Assembly: GCA_964541225.1 (NCBI GenBank)
Contig: CAZIPN010000031.1
Location: forward strand, 1-20,867
DNA: 20,867 nucleotides
Direction of reading: 5' to 3'
Origin: CAZIPN01 sp964541225
GTDB lineage: Bacteria > Actinomycetota > Coriobacteriia > Anaerosomatales > JAAXUF01
Position 1 is the stretch's first letter. Each line of letters starts with the position of its first letter. Positions 13,161 to 19,616 of the stretch are shown piece by piece. Both the position numbers and the translations under genes were made by a program. Under the pieces are notes generated by a model. That model saw only the letters and a program-made list of their open reading frames with translations. It was not told the DNA's origin and ran no database searches.

Positions 13161-13736
13161 ATGAAGGTGGTTGGCGTAAGTGGGTCGGCACGCAAAGGCG
13201 GCAACACCGCGCAGATGATCGAGGCCGCGTTTGCGCCGCTGCGCGAGGCTGGCGTCGAGTGCGAGCTCATCGAGCTGGCGGGCAAAGACGTGCGCGGCTG
13301 CATGGCGTGTCTGAAGTGCGCGGAGAAGCAAGACCGACAGTGCCACGGTCGCAAGGACTTCGTGAACGAAGTGATGCCCAAGCTGTTCGAGGCCGACGGG
13401 ATCATCCTCGGCAGTCCGACGTACTTTGGCGATCTATCACCGGAGCTCAAGGCGCTCATCGATCGCACCGGCTACGTGTCGATGCGAAACGGCGGCTTGC
13501 TCGCGCGAAAGGTGGGCGCCGCGGTCGTAGCAGTCCGTCGCGGTGGCGGGATGCACGTCTTCGACTCGATCAACCACCTGTTCACGATCACGCAGATGAT
13601 CGTCGTGGGCTCAACCTACTGGAACCTCGGCTACGGACGTGACAAGGGCGAGGTCCAAGGCGACGAAGAGGGCCTGCAAAACATGGCGAACCTCGGCGCG
13701 AACATGGCCTGGTTGCTCGGCAAGCTCGCCGAGTAG
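13161..13736 (+). CDS. Iron-sulfur flavoprotein / NADPH-dependent FMN reductase family protein
   Basis: The 191-residue product is a flavodoxin-like protein. GVSGSARKGGNT (5-16) is the FMN-phosphate loop, and GSPTYFGDLSPELKALIDRTG (84-104) is the second FMN-contact region. A compact cysteine cluster C47-x2-C50-x2-C53-x7-C61 resembles the 4Fe-4S site of the Isf (iron-sulfur flavoprotein) family known from anaerobes. It probably moves electrons between FMN, the cluster and a redox partner, perhaps in oxygen or peroxide defence; this is inferred from the family. GGAGG lies 8 nt upstream of the ATG. It stops 19 bp from the convergent anchored-protein gene, with no terminator hairpin between them. 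Confidence 0.9.
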   Translation: MKVVGVSGSARKGGNTAQMIEAAFAPLREAGVECELIELAGKDVRGCMACLKCAEKQDRQCHGRKDFVNEVMPKLFEADGIILGSPTYFGDLSPELKALIDRTGYVSMRNGGLLARKVGAAVVAVRRGGGMHVFDSINHLFTITQMIVVGSTYWNLGYGRDKGEVQGDEEGLQNMANLGANMAWLLGKLAE

Positions 13737-13755
13737 ACGCCGACAGGATCGAGCG

Positions 13756-14502
13756 CTACCAGCTGATGCGGTCGGGGGCGGTGCCGACCACGTGGATGCC
13801 GCCGGAAGTGATCGTCGCGGATTGGATCTTGAGTCCTGGGGCGGCGCGCAGATAGGCGTTCAGGTACGTGATCGCGATCAATGCGGTTCTAAGCGCCTGA
13901 GAACCCTTGACGGTGAGTCCATTGGTGTTCGCGACGAAGTCGCCGTTGGGCGCGATCTTGCCGTCGGCGAACTTCACCGGTCCCTGGATCCACCCGCGCA
14001 AGCTCATCCCTCGTGAAGCGATGTCGCCGTAGAGCTTGATCTCACCAGTGTCCGCCTGCGTGATTGAGTTGACCGTGAAGGTCACCCCTCGCGTCGATCG
14101 GGGGAGGTATGTGAACGTTGAGAGCAAAGCGACCAGTTCGTCGTAGGTGAATGTTGCGTCGAAGTGGTGGCTTCCGGTTGCTTTGATCTGCGTGAGATCG
14201 ATGGTCGTCGCTGGTATCGGCGGTGCGCTGACGTGAGCTTTGCGAAGGGCAGACTCCACGGCGCTGTTGACCAGGGGATGAGCGACGGGGGCGGGTTGTT
14301 GCGCCTGCCACCAGAAGAATGCGACAAGTGCCGCAAGCGCGATGAGCACGATCGCGATCGCAACACCCGCGATCACCCAGCCTCGACGCCGTCGGCGGTT
14401 GGGCTCAGGTGTAGCAGTCGAGGTGGTTGGCGGAAGCGAAGGCGGCGAGGGTGGCTCGGCAGTTGCGACGCCTGCGTCTGGCTCTGGATCGCTCTTCGAC
14501 AT
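13756..14502 (-). CDS. Membrane-anchored extracytoplasmic protein (DUF2993/LmeA-like?)
   Basis: The 248-residue product has a Pro/Thr-rich cytoplasmic leader (1-35), an RRRRR stretch and one membrane helix (about 42-66). An extracytoplasmic domain of about 175 residues follows. That domain alternates strands and helices and has the FTYDELVALLSTF segment (an early helix with E-L) and the closing LKIQSATITSGGIHVVGTA, which recall lipid-binding DUF2993/LmeA-type proteins of actinobacteria. That assignment is tentative. The ATG at 14502 is chosen for GAAGGAG 5 nt upstream and because the helix then sits in the usual type-II position. It is divergent from the GNAT gene (80-bp gap). Confidence 0.75.
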   Translation of the reverse strand: MSKSDPEPDAGVATAEPPSPPSLPPTTSTATPEPNRRRRRGWVIAGVAIAIVLIALAALVAFFWWQAQQPAPVAHPLVNSAVESALRKAHVSAPPIPATTIDLTQIKATGSHHFDATFTYDELVALLSTFTYLPRSTRGVTFTVNSITQADTGEIKLYGDIASRGMSLRGWIQGPVKFADGKIAPNGDFVANTNGLTVKGSQALRTALIAITYLNAYLRAAPGLKIQSATITSGGIHVVGTAPDRISW

Positions 14503-14582
14503 GAGATCTCCTTCGGGCGGTCGCTTGAAGGGTAGCACCTGGCGGTTCATGCTGTGAGGGTTACCGATCTCGGAGGAATCCG

Positions 14583-15419
14583 ATGGAGCCGTTGCATGCA
14601 GATCGCGCACTCGCCGAGACAATCGAGCGCTCCGCAGCTCGCGACCTAGAGCGCTATGCCGAGGCGTGCCACGCTCTCGACCCGGGTCTTGCGCTTGCTA
14701 CCGAGCGCATAGCGGGTGGCTTCGCGTTGTACGTGGCACCCGGCTCGCCACTCAACGTGCTCTTGGGAGCCGGCCTTCACGGCCGAGTCTCACCCGCCGA
14801 GATCGATCTGCTCGAGCGCTTCTATATGGATCGCGGAACGAGCGCCGCCGTCTCACTGTCCCCGTTTGCAGATGAGTCGCTGATCACGCTCCTCGGCGGG
14901 CGTGGGTGGATCCTCACCGACTTCGAGAACGTACTCGTGCGACAGCTTGCGGGACTTGAGGGCAGTCCCGAGGCGGTCGAGTCGACGGCGGAGGGCGCGG
15001 CCGTTCGCGTCGCTGGCGATCCTGACGAGCGCGCGCGATGGGCGAGCATCTCGGCGACCGCGTCGGTCATTCCCGACGAGGCGTCGCCGGAGGTCGCGCG
15101 TCTGAGCGCAGCGAGTGCGTCGCGCGACGACATGACGCTCTTGATCGGCACCGTGGGCGGCAAGGATGCTGGCGTCGCGGCGCTATGGCCCGATGGCGGA
15201 CTGTGCTGGATGACGGAAGACGCGACGTTGCCTGAGTATCGCCGACAAGGCGTGCAGACGGCCCTGCTTGCCGAGCGCATGAAGATTGCCGCGCGGGCAG
15301 GTTGTCGGCTGGCGGTTGCCGACGCGCGGCCTGGTTCGGAATCTCAGCGCAACATGGAGCGATTGGGCTTCACTGTCGCCTACACCCGCGTCGAGATGAT
15401 CGCCTGCCCGAGGCGTTGA
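14583..15419 (+). CDS. GNAT family N-acetyltransferase
   Basis: The 278-residue product has a C-terminal GNAT fold (about 140-272). CWMTEDATLPEYRRQGVQTALLAERM holds the acetyl-CoA loop (R220-x-x-G223-x-Q225), although the usual Gly/Ala at the last position is Gln. It is followed by the motif B region ADARPGSESQRNMERLGFTVAYTRV. The N-terminal 130 residues look like a degenerate second GNAT-like half (GGFALYVAPGSPLNVLLGAGL and GRGWILTDFENVLVR), as seen in two-domain GNATs. The substrate cannot be told. GGAGG lies 6 nt upstream of the ATG. It ends 25 bp from the convergent mycoredoxin-like gene. Confidence 0.9.
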   Translation: MEPLHADRALAETIERSAARDLERYAEACHALDPGLALATERIAGGFALYVAPGSPLNVLLGAGLHGRVSPAEIDLLERFYMDRGTSAAVSLSPFADESLITLLGGRGWILTDFENVLVRQLAGLEGSPEAVESTAEGAAVRVAGDPDERARWASISATASVIPDEASPEVARLSAASASRDDMTLLIGTVGGKDAGVAALWPDGGLCWMTEDATLPEYRRQGVQTALLAERMKIAARAGCRLAVADARPGSESQRNMERLGFTVAYTRVEMIACPRR

Positions 15420-15444
15420 TGCAGCCTCCCGGCGCGCCGAGGTG

Positions 15445-15693
15445 CTACTTGATGCCGAGCATGACCGAGAGCCGGTCGGGCCGGAAATCCACGCACACTT
15501 CCTCGCCGAGTTCGAACGTCGGCGTGTGCACCTCCCCGGAGTTGTAGCTCGCGGCGCGCTCGTGGGCGCCGGCGTCGGCCTCGATGTCGATCTCGACGTA
15601 GTCAATGCCGTGATCGTAGAGCCACATGCGCGCTCGCTCACAATCCCCGCACCATGGCCGACAGTACATGATGAGCTTGGGTTGATCTGCCAC
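15445..15693 (-). CDS. Glutaredoxin/mycoredoxin-like thiol-disulfide protein
   Basis: The 82-residue product is a compact thioredoxin fold: LIMYCRPWCGDCERARMWL carries the active site CGDC within WCGDC, and the cis-Pro loop is VHTPTF. The length fits NrdH and mycoredoxin proteins, and the W-C-G-x-C pattern is closest to mycoredoxin (Mrx1). An extra Cys (in YCRPWC) lies three residues before the Cys of CGDC. A GTG start at 15693 is chosen because GGAGG lies 8 nt upstream and because the fold begins at once after it. Longer in-frame starts add Arg-rich, non-conserved sequence. It probably reduces protein disulfides or mixed disulfides in the cytoplasm; the thiol cofactor is unknown. Confidence 0.88.
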   Translation of the reverse strand: MADQPKLIMYCRPWCGDCERARMWLYDHGIDYVEIDIEADAGAHERAASYNSGEVHTPTFELGEEVCVDFRPDRLSVMLGIK

Positions 15694-15732
15694 GGTGTCA
15701 GCCTCCTCGCGAGGTGTCGGCCTTCTGGAGGG

Positions 15733-15741
15733 TGTGTACCC
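15733..15741 (-). promoter_or_regulatory. Possible -10 element for the mycoredoxin-like gene
   Basis: GGGTACACA on the minus strand, about 40 nt before the GTG at 15693, belongs to the same GGGTA-type series. It is weaker than the others because the hexamer TACACA lacks the final T. Confidence 0.3.
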
Positions 15742-15819
15742 GGAGTCGCGGACAGCACGCCATGAGGTGCACTCGCGATGCCACCGGAGTCGCTGCGGCG
15801 CGGTCTTGTCGGCACGTCG

Positions 15820-15828
15820 TGGTATCCT
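15820..15828 (+). promoter_or_regulatory. Putative extended -10 element of the coiled-coil/RlpA-like gene
   Basis: TGGTATCCT has the TGn extension and the hexamer TATCCT (4 of 6). It predicts a leader of about 75 nt. No -35 at normal spacing was seen. Near the start codon the leader carries a T-rich stretch and a small GTGA-CCAA-TCAC hairpin directly before the GGAGG. Confidence 0.4.
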
Positions 15829-15909
15829 GTGCGGGCTGCGTAGAGCAACATGCCGGTCGCACGCCACGCGTGACGCCGTTCTTTTTGAGTGACCAATCAC
15901 GGAGGTTTT

Positions 15910-16995
15910 GTGCTCCGATTCCAACAACCCCTAGCGCGTATGCTGACGTATGCCCTCACGATCGCGGTGGGCGCATCGATGCTGACCGCTGGGGTCGCCT
16001 GGGCAGCTCCAACGAGCGCCGCAGACGCGCAGAGCCAAGCTACCTCTGCACGGACCAAGCTCGAGTCGATGCGTGCGAAACTCGAGAGGGGGATGTCGGC
16101 GTATTCACGTGCCGAGAATGACCTGGCGCGCACTCACGCGGAGGTTGCCAAGGACACCAAGCACCTCGCTGCCGTCAAGGCGTCGCTTCTTGAGCGCCAA
16201 CGCAGTCTCGACTCGCAGGCGGCGTTTCTGTACCGGACGGATGGGACGGGTTTCGTGAACGTCCTGCTCGGCGCGGTGTCGTTCGATGATTTTGCCGCCA
16301 GACTGTCGGTCCTGCAGACCATCGCAGGCAAGGACGCGATGCTCGTGACCTCTCTCAAGCGAGACCGCCAAGACGTGGCGGCGACGCTGCGGCGGCTGAA
16401 AGCCCGCGAGGCCCAGCAGGCGCAACTCGTTCACAAGGTGGCTGCCCAACGGGACAGCATGCAAAGCTCGATCGACGAGCAACAGGCCGTGCTGAGTTCG
16501 CTCTCGTCGCAAGCTGCAGCTTTGCTCGCCGCCGAGGAGAAAGCGGCCCGTTCCCACGTATCGGCCTCGACCTCGGATCCCGCGGCGTCGGTGAGGCACT
16601 CCGCGCGGCCCTCCTCGGGCAGCTCGAGTCTGAAGCTGGCGACGGTTGCGGGCCGAGCTGGCCAGTGGTGGACGATGTCGAGCGAACCTTCGAAGTATCG
16701 CGCGACTGGGGTGACATTTTCTGGCGGCGCCACCATCTACAGCGTCGCCGACAACGGCACGGGCACGTCGAGCGGCAAGCCGCTCAACGATCGTCAGCTC
16801 ACCTGCGCGCACCGCACGCTGCCGTTCGGGACTCGCATTGCGGTGACACACGGCAGCAAGCGAATAATCGTTGTGGTTACCGATCGCGGACCGTACACGA
16901 AAGGCCGTATTATCGATCTGACTCCGAGGGGCGCGAGTCTGCTCGGAATTGACGGGGTCGGACGTGTGAAGTGCGAGGTCGTTGAAGGCGAGTAG
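15910..16995 (+). CDS. Secreted PcsB-like coiled-coil protein with C-terminal RlpA-like DPBB domain
   Basis: The 361-residue product has a signal peptide (about 1-32, cleavage near AWA-A). A long coiled coil follows (about 43-213) with the YRTDGTGFVNVLLGAVSFDDFAARLSVL segment typical of PcsB/RipA-type N-terminal domains. After a Ser-rich linker (214-240) comes a double-psi beta-barrel (about 268-358). This keeps the RlpA hallmarks HRTLPFGTRIAV (His301) and TDRGPYTKGRIIDLT (Asp325), residues needed for lytic transglycosylase activity in characterised RlpA. It probably cleaves or binds peptidoglycan, with the coiled coil as an activation or docking arm. The GTG at 15910 has GGAGG 4 nt upstream; the alternatives are GTG 15889 and ATG 15940. 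Confidence 0.88.
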   Translation: MLRFQQPLARMLTYALTIAVGASMLTAGVAWAAPTSAADAQSQATSARTKLESMRAKLERGMSAYSRAENDLARTHAEVAKDTKHLAAVKASLLERQRSLDSQAAFLYRTDGTGFVNVLLGAVSFDDFAARLSVLQTIAGKDAMLVTSLKRDRQDVAATLRRLKAREAQQAQLVHKVAAQRDSMQSSIDEQQAVLSSLSSQAAALLAAEEKAARSHVSASTSDPAASVRHSARPSSGSSSLKLATVAGRAGQWWTMSSEPSKYRATGVTFSGGATIYSVADNGTGTSSGKPLNDRQLTCAHRTLPFGTRIAVTHGSKRIIVVVTDRGPYTKGRIIDLTPRGASLLGIDGVGRVKCEVVEGE

Positions 16996-17001
16996 ACCGA
17001 G

Positions 17002-17032
17002 GGCTTGCGCACGTTGGCCGGTGGCGCGAGCC
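17002..17032 (+). terminator. Hairpin after the RlpA-like gene
   Basis: GGCTTGCGC pairs with GCGCGAGCC (9 bp with one wobble) around a 13-nt loop, 7 nt after the stop. No T-run follows. It could be a terminator or an RNA-end stabiliser between this gene and the NYN gene. Confidence 0.4.
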
Positions 17033-17124
17033 GTGATGACACAGACACGCGGGGGGCATGTGGGCAGAGAATGGGGAAGCATCAGCTCGGCATCGCTGGT
17101 TCCGACGCAATGAAAGGCCACGAC

Positions 17125-17898
17125 ATGTCTGATAGGGCACATAGCCTCGCTGTCTTCATCGATTTCGAGAATCTCGCGCTCGGTCTCACGCCGCGCGGCG
17201 GCGGAAGACGTGCCAAGAAGCAAGAGGTCCTCGACATGAAACGCGTGCTGGAGAGGCTTGTGGAGAAGGGCAAGGTGGTTTCGAAGCGGGCGTACGCTGA
17301 CTGGGCCCGCTTCGCCGAGTACACAACCGTCCTCCACGAACTCGGCATCGAGCTCACGGAGATTCCAGAGCGTGGAATGACCGGGAAGAACTCGGCAGAC
17401 ATCCGGCTCGTGGTCGACGCGATGGAGCTCTCCTACGCCAAGGAGCACATCGACACGTTCGTGATCGTTTCCGGGGACAGCGACTTCACTCCGCTTGTGC
17501 TGCGCCTCAAAGAGAACGGGAAGACCGTCGTCGGCGTCGGCATGAAGGACTCGACCAGCGATCTGCTCGCGCAGAACTGCGATGAGTTTCTCTACTACGA
17601 GGACATCGGGGGCGGCGCTGGGGCTCCGACGATTGGGGACAGCGTCCCGAGGACGAAGCGCAAGGCGTTCACCCTGTTGTTCGAGACAGTCGAGGCGCTG
17701 CAGCGCGAGAATGTCGGCAGCATGCACTCGTCGCTGGTCAAGGACACCATGAAGCGCAAGCAGCCGCAGTTCTCCGAGTCGTCGTATGGATATCGCTCAT
17801 TCACGCAGTTGCTTGAGGACGCGCAGAAGCTTGGCTTCATCACGCTACGACGCGATGAGCGCTCAGGGACGTACGTCGTCGAGGGGTTCTCGGGCTAG
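17125..17898 (+). CDS. NYN (PIN-like) domain protein with C-terminal OST-HTH/LOTUS domain
   Basis: The 257-residue product starts with a LabA-like NYN domain (about 7-160). The acidic metal-site residues appear intact: Asp13 in FIDFENLALG, Asp92 in NSADIRLVVDAMEL, and Asp118/Asp120 in VSGDSDFTPLVLRLKENGK. A linker follows, and then an OST-HTH/LOTUS-type winged helix (about 178-255: MHSSLVKDTMKRKQPQF, YGYRSFTQLLEDAQKLGF, then a short Thr-Tyr-Val-Val strand). The NYN fold is a predicted metal-dependent RNase, and OST-HTH binds RNA. The pair is a known domain combination, but targets are unknown. The ATG at 17125 is chosen for AAAGG 7 nt upstream. It lies between two envelope genes on the same strand. 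Confidence 0.9.
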   Translation: MSDRAHSLAVFIDFENLALGLTPRGGGRRAKKQEVLDMKRVLERLVEKGKVVSKRAYADWARFAEYTTVLHELGIELTEIPERGMTGKNSADIRLVVDAMELSYAKEHIDTFVIVSGDSDFTPLVLRLKENGKTVVGVGMKDSTSDLLAQNCDEFLYYEDIGGGAGAPTIGDSVPRTKRKAFTLLFETVEALQRENVGSMHSSLVKDTMKRKQPQFSESSYGYRSFTQLLEDAQKLGFITLRRDERSGTYVVEGFSG

Positions 17899-17920
17899 GG
17901 TCTGCCGGCGCGCGGTGCGT

Positions 17921-17936
17921 TGTGAGTCCGATCACA
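17921..17936. promoter_or_regulatory. CRP/FNR-family binding-site candidate
   Basis: TGTGA-GTCCGA-TCACA is a perfect match to the consensus CRP core (TGTGA-N6-TCACA), also used by actinobacterial CRP homologues. Its centre lies about 67 bp upstream of the start predicted from the -10 at 17984-17989, a position compatible with activation. Confidence 0.6.
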
Positions 17937-17959
17937 GAGACGCACGCGGATATTCTGGC

Positions 17960-17989
17960 GCGACAATCGGGCGCCGTCGATGGTACTGT
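17960..17989 (+). promoter_or_regulatory. Putative promoter of the NlpC/CWB2 gene
   Basis: GCGACA (17960-17965) and an extended -10, TGGTACTGT (17981-17989), are spaced 18 bp apart (hexamer TACTGT). The predicted leader is about 58 nt. Confidence 0.45.
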
Positions 17990-18053
17990 GGTGGGCGATT
18001 GCTACGATGACACGCCCCAACTACACCTCAAATCGAAGCCCGAGGCGGAGTTC

Positions 18054-19616
18054 ATGAGCAGAGCACAGAGAACGTTTCTCGCTGTCGTTGCAGCATCTCT
18101 CGCGATCGTCGTCTTGTTGCCTGGTGCAGCGCTCGGCATCACTCGTGACACCGTTCTCAACCGAGGCAAAGTCTGGGTCAACTACGCGCGCGTTGATGCC
18201 CGAACTCACAAGACCGTCACCGGAGTCCCCTACAGCCAATCGCGTTGGGCGTACGAGAACGGCACCCTGATTCCGAGTGGCACGTCAGGCGCTTCGACGC
18301 TGGGGTATCGAACGGATTGCTCGGGGTTTGCATCGTACTGTCTCGGCCTACAGGATTCGAAAGGCCGCCCGTACTCGGCGAGCACGTCTGAGATGGGGGC
18401 CAAGGGGTCGAAGCAGTTCTACCAGATCTCGAAGGGACAGCTGAAGCCCGGCGATCTGATTCTGATGTCCACCGTGTGGGGTGCGTCTGTGGGCCACGCC
18501 ATCGTCTTCTGCGGATGGGCGGACTCGAAGCAGAAGAAATTCTGGGCGATGGAACAGACGACCACGAGTTCTCACAACGGGACCATCCTGCGCAGGCGAA
18601 CCTACGGTCAGGCGTACTATCGGCCGTATCGCTACGCTGGCATTGAGGATCCGTACCAGGACGTTGAGCAAAGCGCCTCGAGTGTCAACGCGTACTACTC
18701 AGCCGCCTCGGCCGCTGAGGTGGCATTCCCGCCGGCAAGCACAACGTCCGTCGGTGCGCTCGTGGTCGCGAGCGCGTCGCAGTGGGGCGACCAGGTGACG
18801 GCGGCCTCGCTTGCTGGTGCGGTGGGTGGCCCGGTGCTGCTCGTCTCCTCGAATTCGTTGCCATCAATCACGGCTGCGGAGATCAAGCGTCTCAAGCCTC
18901 AGCGAGTCTATGTCCTGGGTTCGACGAAGACGATCAAGTCGTCCGTGACCCGCGCGATCGGCGCACTCGGAACACAGGTCACCCGTATCGGCGGCTCCGA
19001 TCGCTACCAGGTCGCGGCCAATGCGCTGGCCACCACTCTTCACCGTGACATGGACGCGAAACACCCCGCGAACGTCGTCTATATCGTGAGCGGAGAGGAG
19101 CCAGCTGAGGCGCTTTCGATCGCGCCCATCCTTGCGAAGACGGGTCGCCCGGTGCTTTTCTCGCGCTCCAAGGGGATGTCGTCTTACGTGATGAGGCGCT
19201 TGCATTGGACCGGCGTCAAACACGTCATCATTTTGGGTGGAACGAAAGTGATCAAGAGTAGCGTTCAAAAGACGCTGAAGAAGAAACACTACAAGGTCTC
19301 GCGGATAGGCACGTCTGACAAGTACGCGACTTCGCGCAGTATTCTGTCGCATGGTCTGAGCCTGGGACTCTCGTTTGACGCTCTCGGCTTGGTGTCAACG
19401 TCATCGTACGCGGACGCTTTGGCGTGGTCCTCGGCGACGGGCATGACTGGCTCGCTTGTCATTCTCACTCCGCAGAACAAGCTCGGCTCAGTTGCTCGCG
19501 CGATTGCCGCGCGGTATCGCTCAAGAATCGGCAGGGCACGAATCTTTGGCGGTGAGTCTTCGGTGTCGCAGGGTGCGTGCGGAAGGCTTGCTACCGCCCT
19601 TCGCACGGGCAAGTGA
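18054..19616 (+). CDS. Secreted NlpC/P60 peptidase with CWB2 cell-wall-binding repeats
   Basis: The 520-residue product has a signal peptide (about 1-28, ending ALG-I). An NlpC/P60 domain follows (about 33-195): the nucleophile is Cys89 in RTDCSGFASYCLG, the catalytic His is His148 in VGHAIVFCGW, and the third polar residue is probably in FWAMEQTT (about 164-170). Three CWB2-type repeats follow (about 231-312, 318-417 and 420-517), each with the V(Y/I)xLGG- or IFGG-type strand and R-(I/V)-x-G-(S/T)-D-(R/K)-Y linker. The enzyme should cut peptide stems in peptidoglycan, and CWB2 repeats attach it to anionic wall polymers. The ATG is close to a GAGGCGGAG stretch (3-nt spacing, tight). Its stop overlaps the next gene's start by 4 bp. 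Confidence 0.92.
   Translation: MSRAQRTFLAVVAASLAIVVLLPGAALGITRDTVLNRGKVWVNYARVDARTHKTVTGVPYSQSRWAYENGTLIPSGTSGASTLGYRTDCSGFASYCLGLQDSKGRPYSASTSEMGAKGSKQFYQISKGQLKPGDLILMSTVWGASVGHAIVFCGWADSKQKKFWAMEQTTTSSHNGTILRRRTYGQAYYRPYRYAGIEDPYQDVEQSASSVNAYYSAASAAEVAFPPASTTSVGALVVASASQWGDQVTAASLAGAVGGPVLLVSSNSLPSITAAEIKRLKPQRVYVLGSTKTIKSSVTRAIGALGTQVTRIGGSDRYQVAANALATTLHRDMDAKHPANVVYIVSGEEPAEALSIAPILAKTGRPVLFSRSKGMSSYVMRRLHWTGVKHVIILGGTKVIKSSVQKTLKKKHYKVSRIGTSDKYATSRSILSHGLSLGLSFDALGLVSTSSYADALAWSSATGMTGSLVILTPQNKLGSVARAIAARYRSRIGRARIFGGESSVSQGACGRLATALRTGK

Noticed and set aside
12201..13346. Open frames that run through the N block
   Set aside because: They are open only because N codons are not stops. 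The sequence on either side is antisense to degV and the membrane protein.
15420..15444. GC-rich near-palindrome around CGGCGCGCCG as terminator between GNAT and mycoredoxin genes
   Set aside because: The stem is self-complementary without a loop and the outer pairs mismatch. It is too weak to call.
15889..15900. GTGA-CCAA-TCAC inverted repeat before the RlpA-like gene as a CRP site
   Set aside because: The spacer is 4 nt instead of 6, so it does not fit CRP. It is more likely a small leader hairpin beside the Shine-Dalgarno.
15829..15909. Possible c-di-AMP (ydaO-type) riboswitch before the wall-acting gene
   Set aside because: The predicted leader of about 75 nt is too short and I cannot see the conserved core.
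16105..17727. 540-codon minus-strand open frame opposite the RlpA-like and NYN genes
   Set aside because: Composition is that of a shadow frame. The plus strand carries recognised domains throughout.
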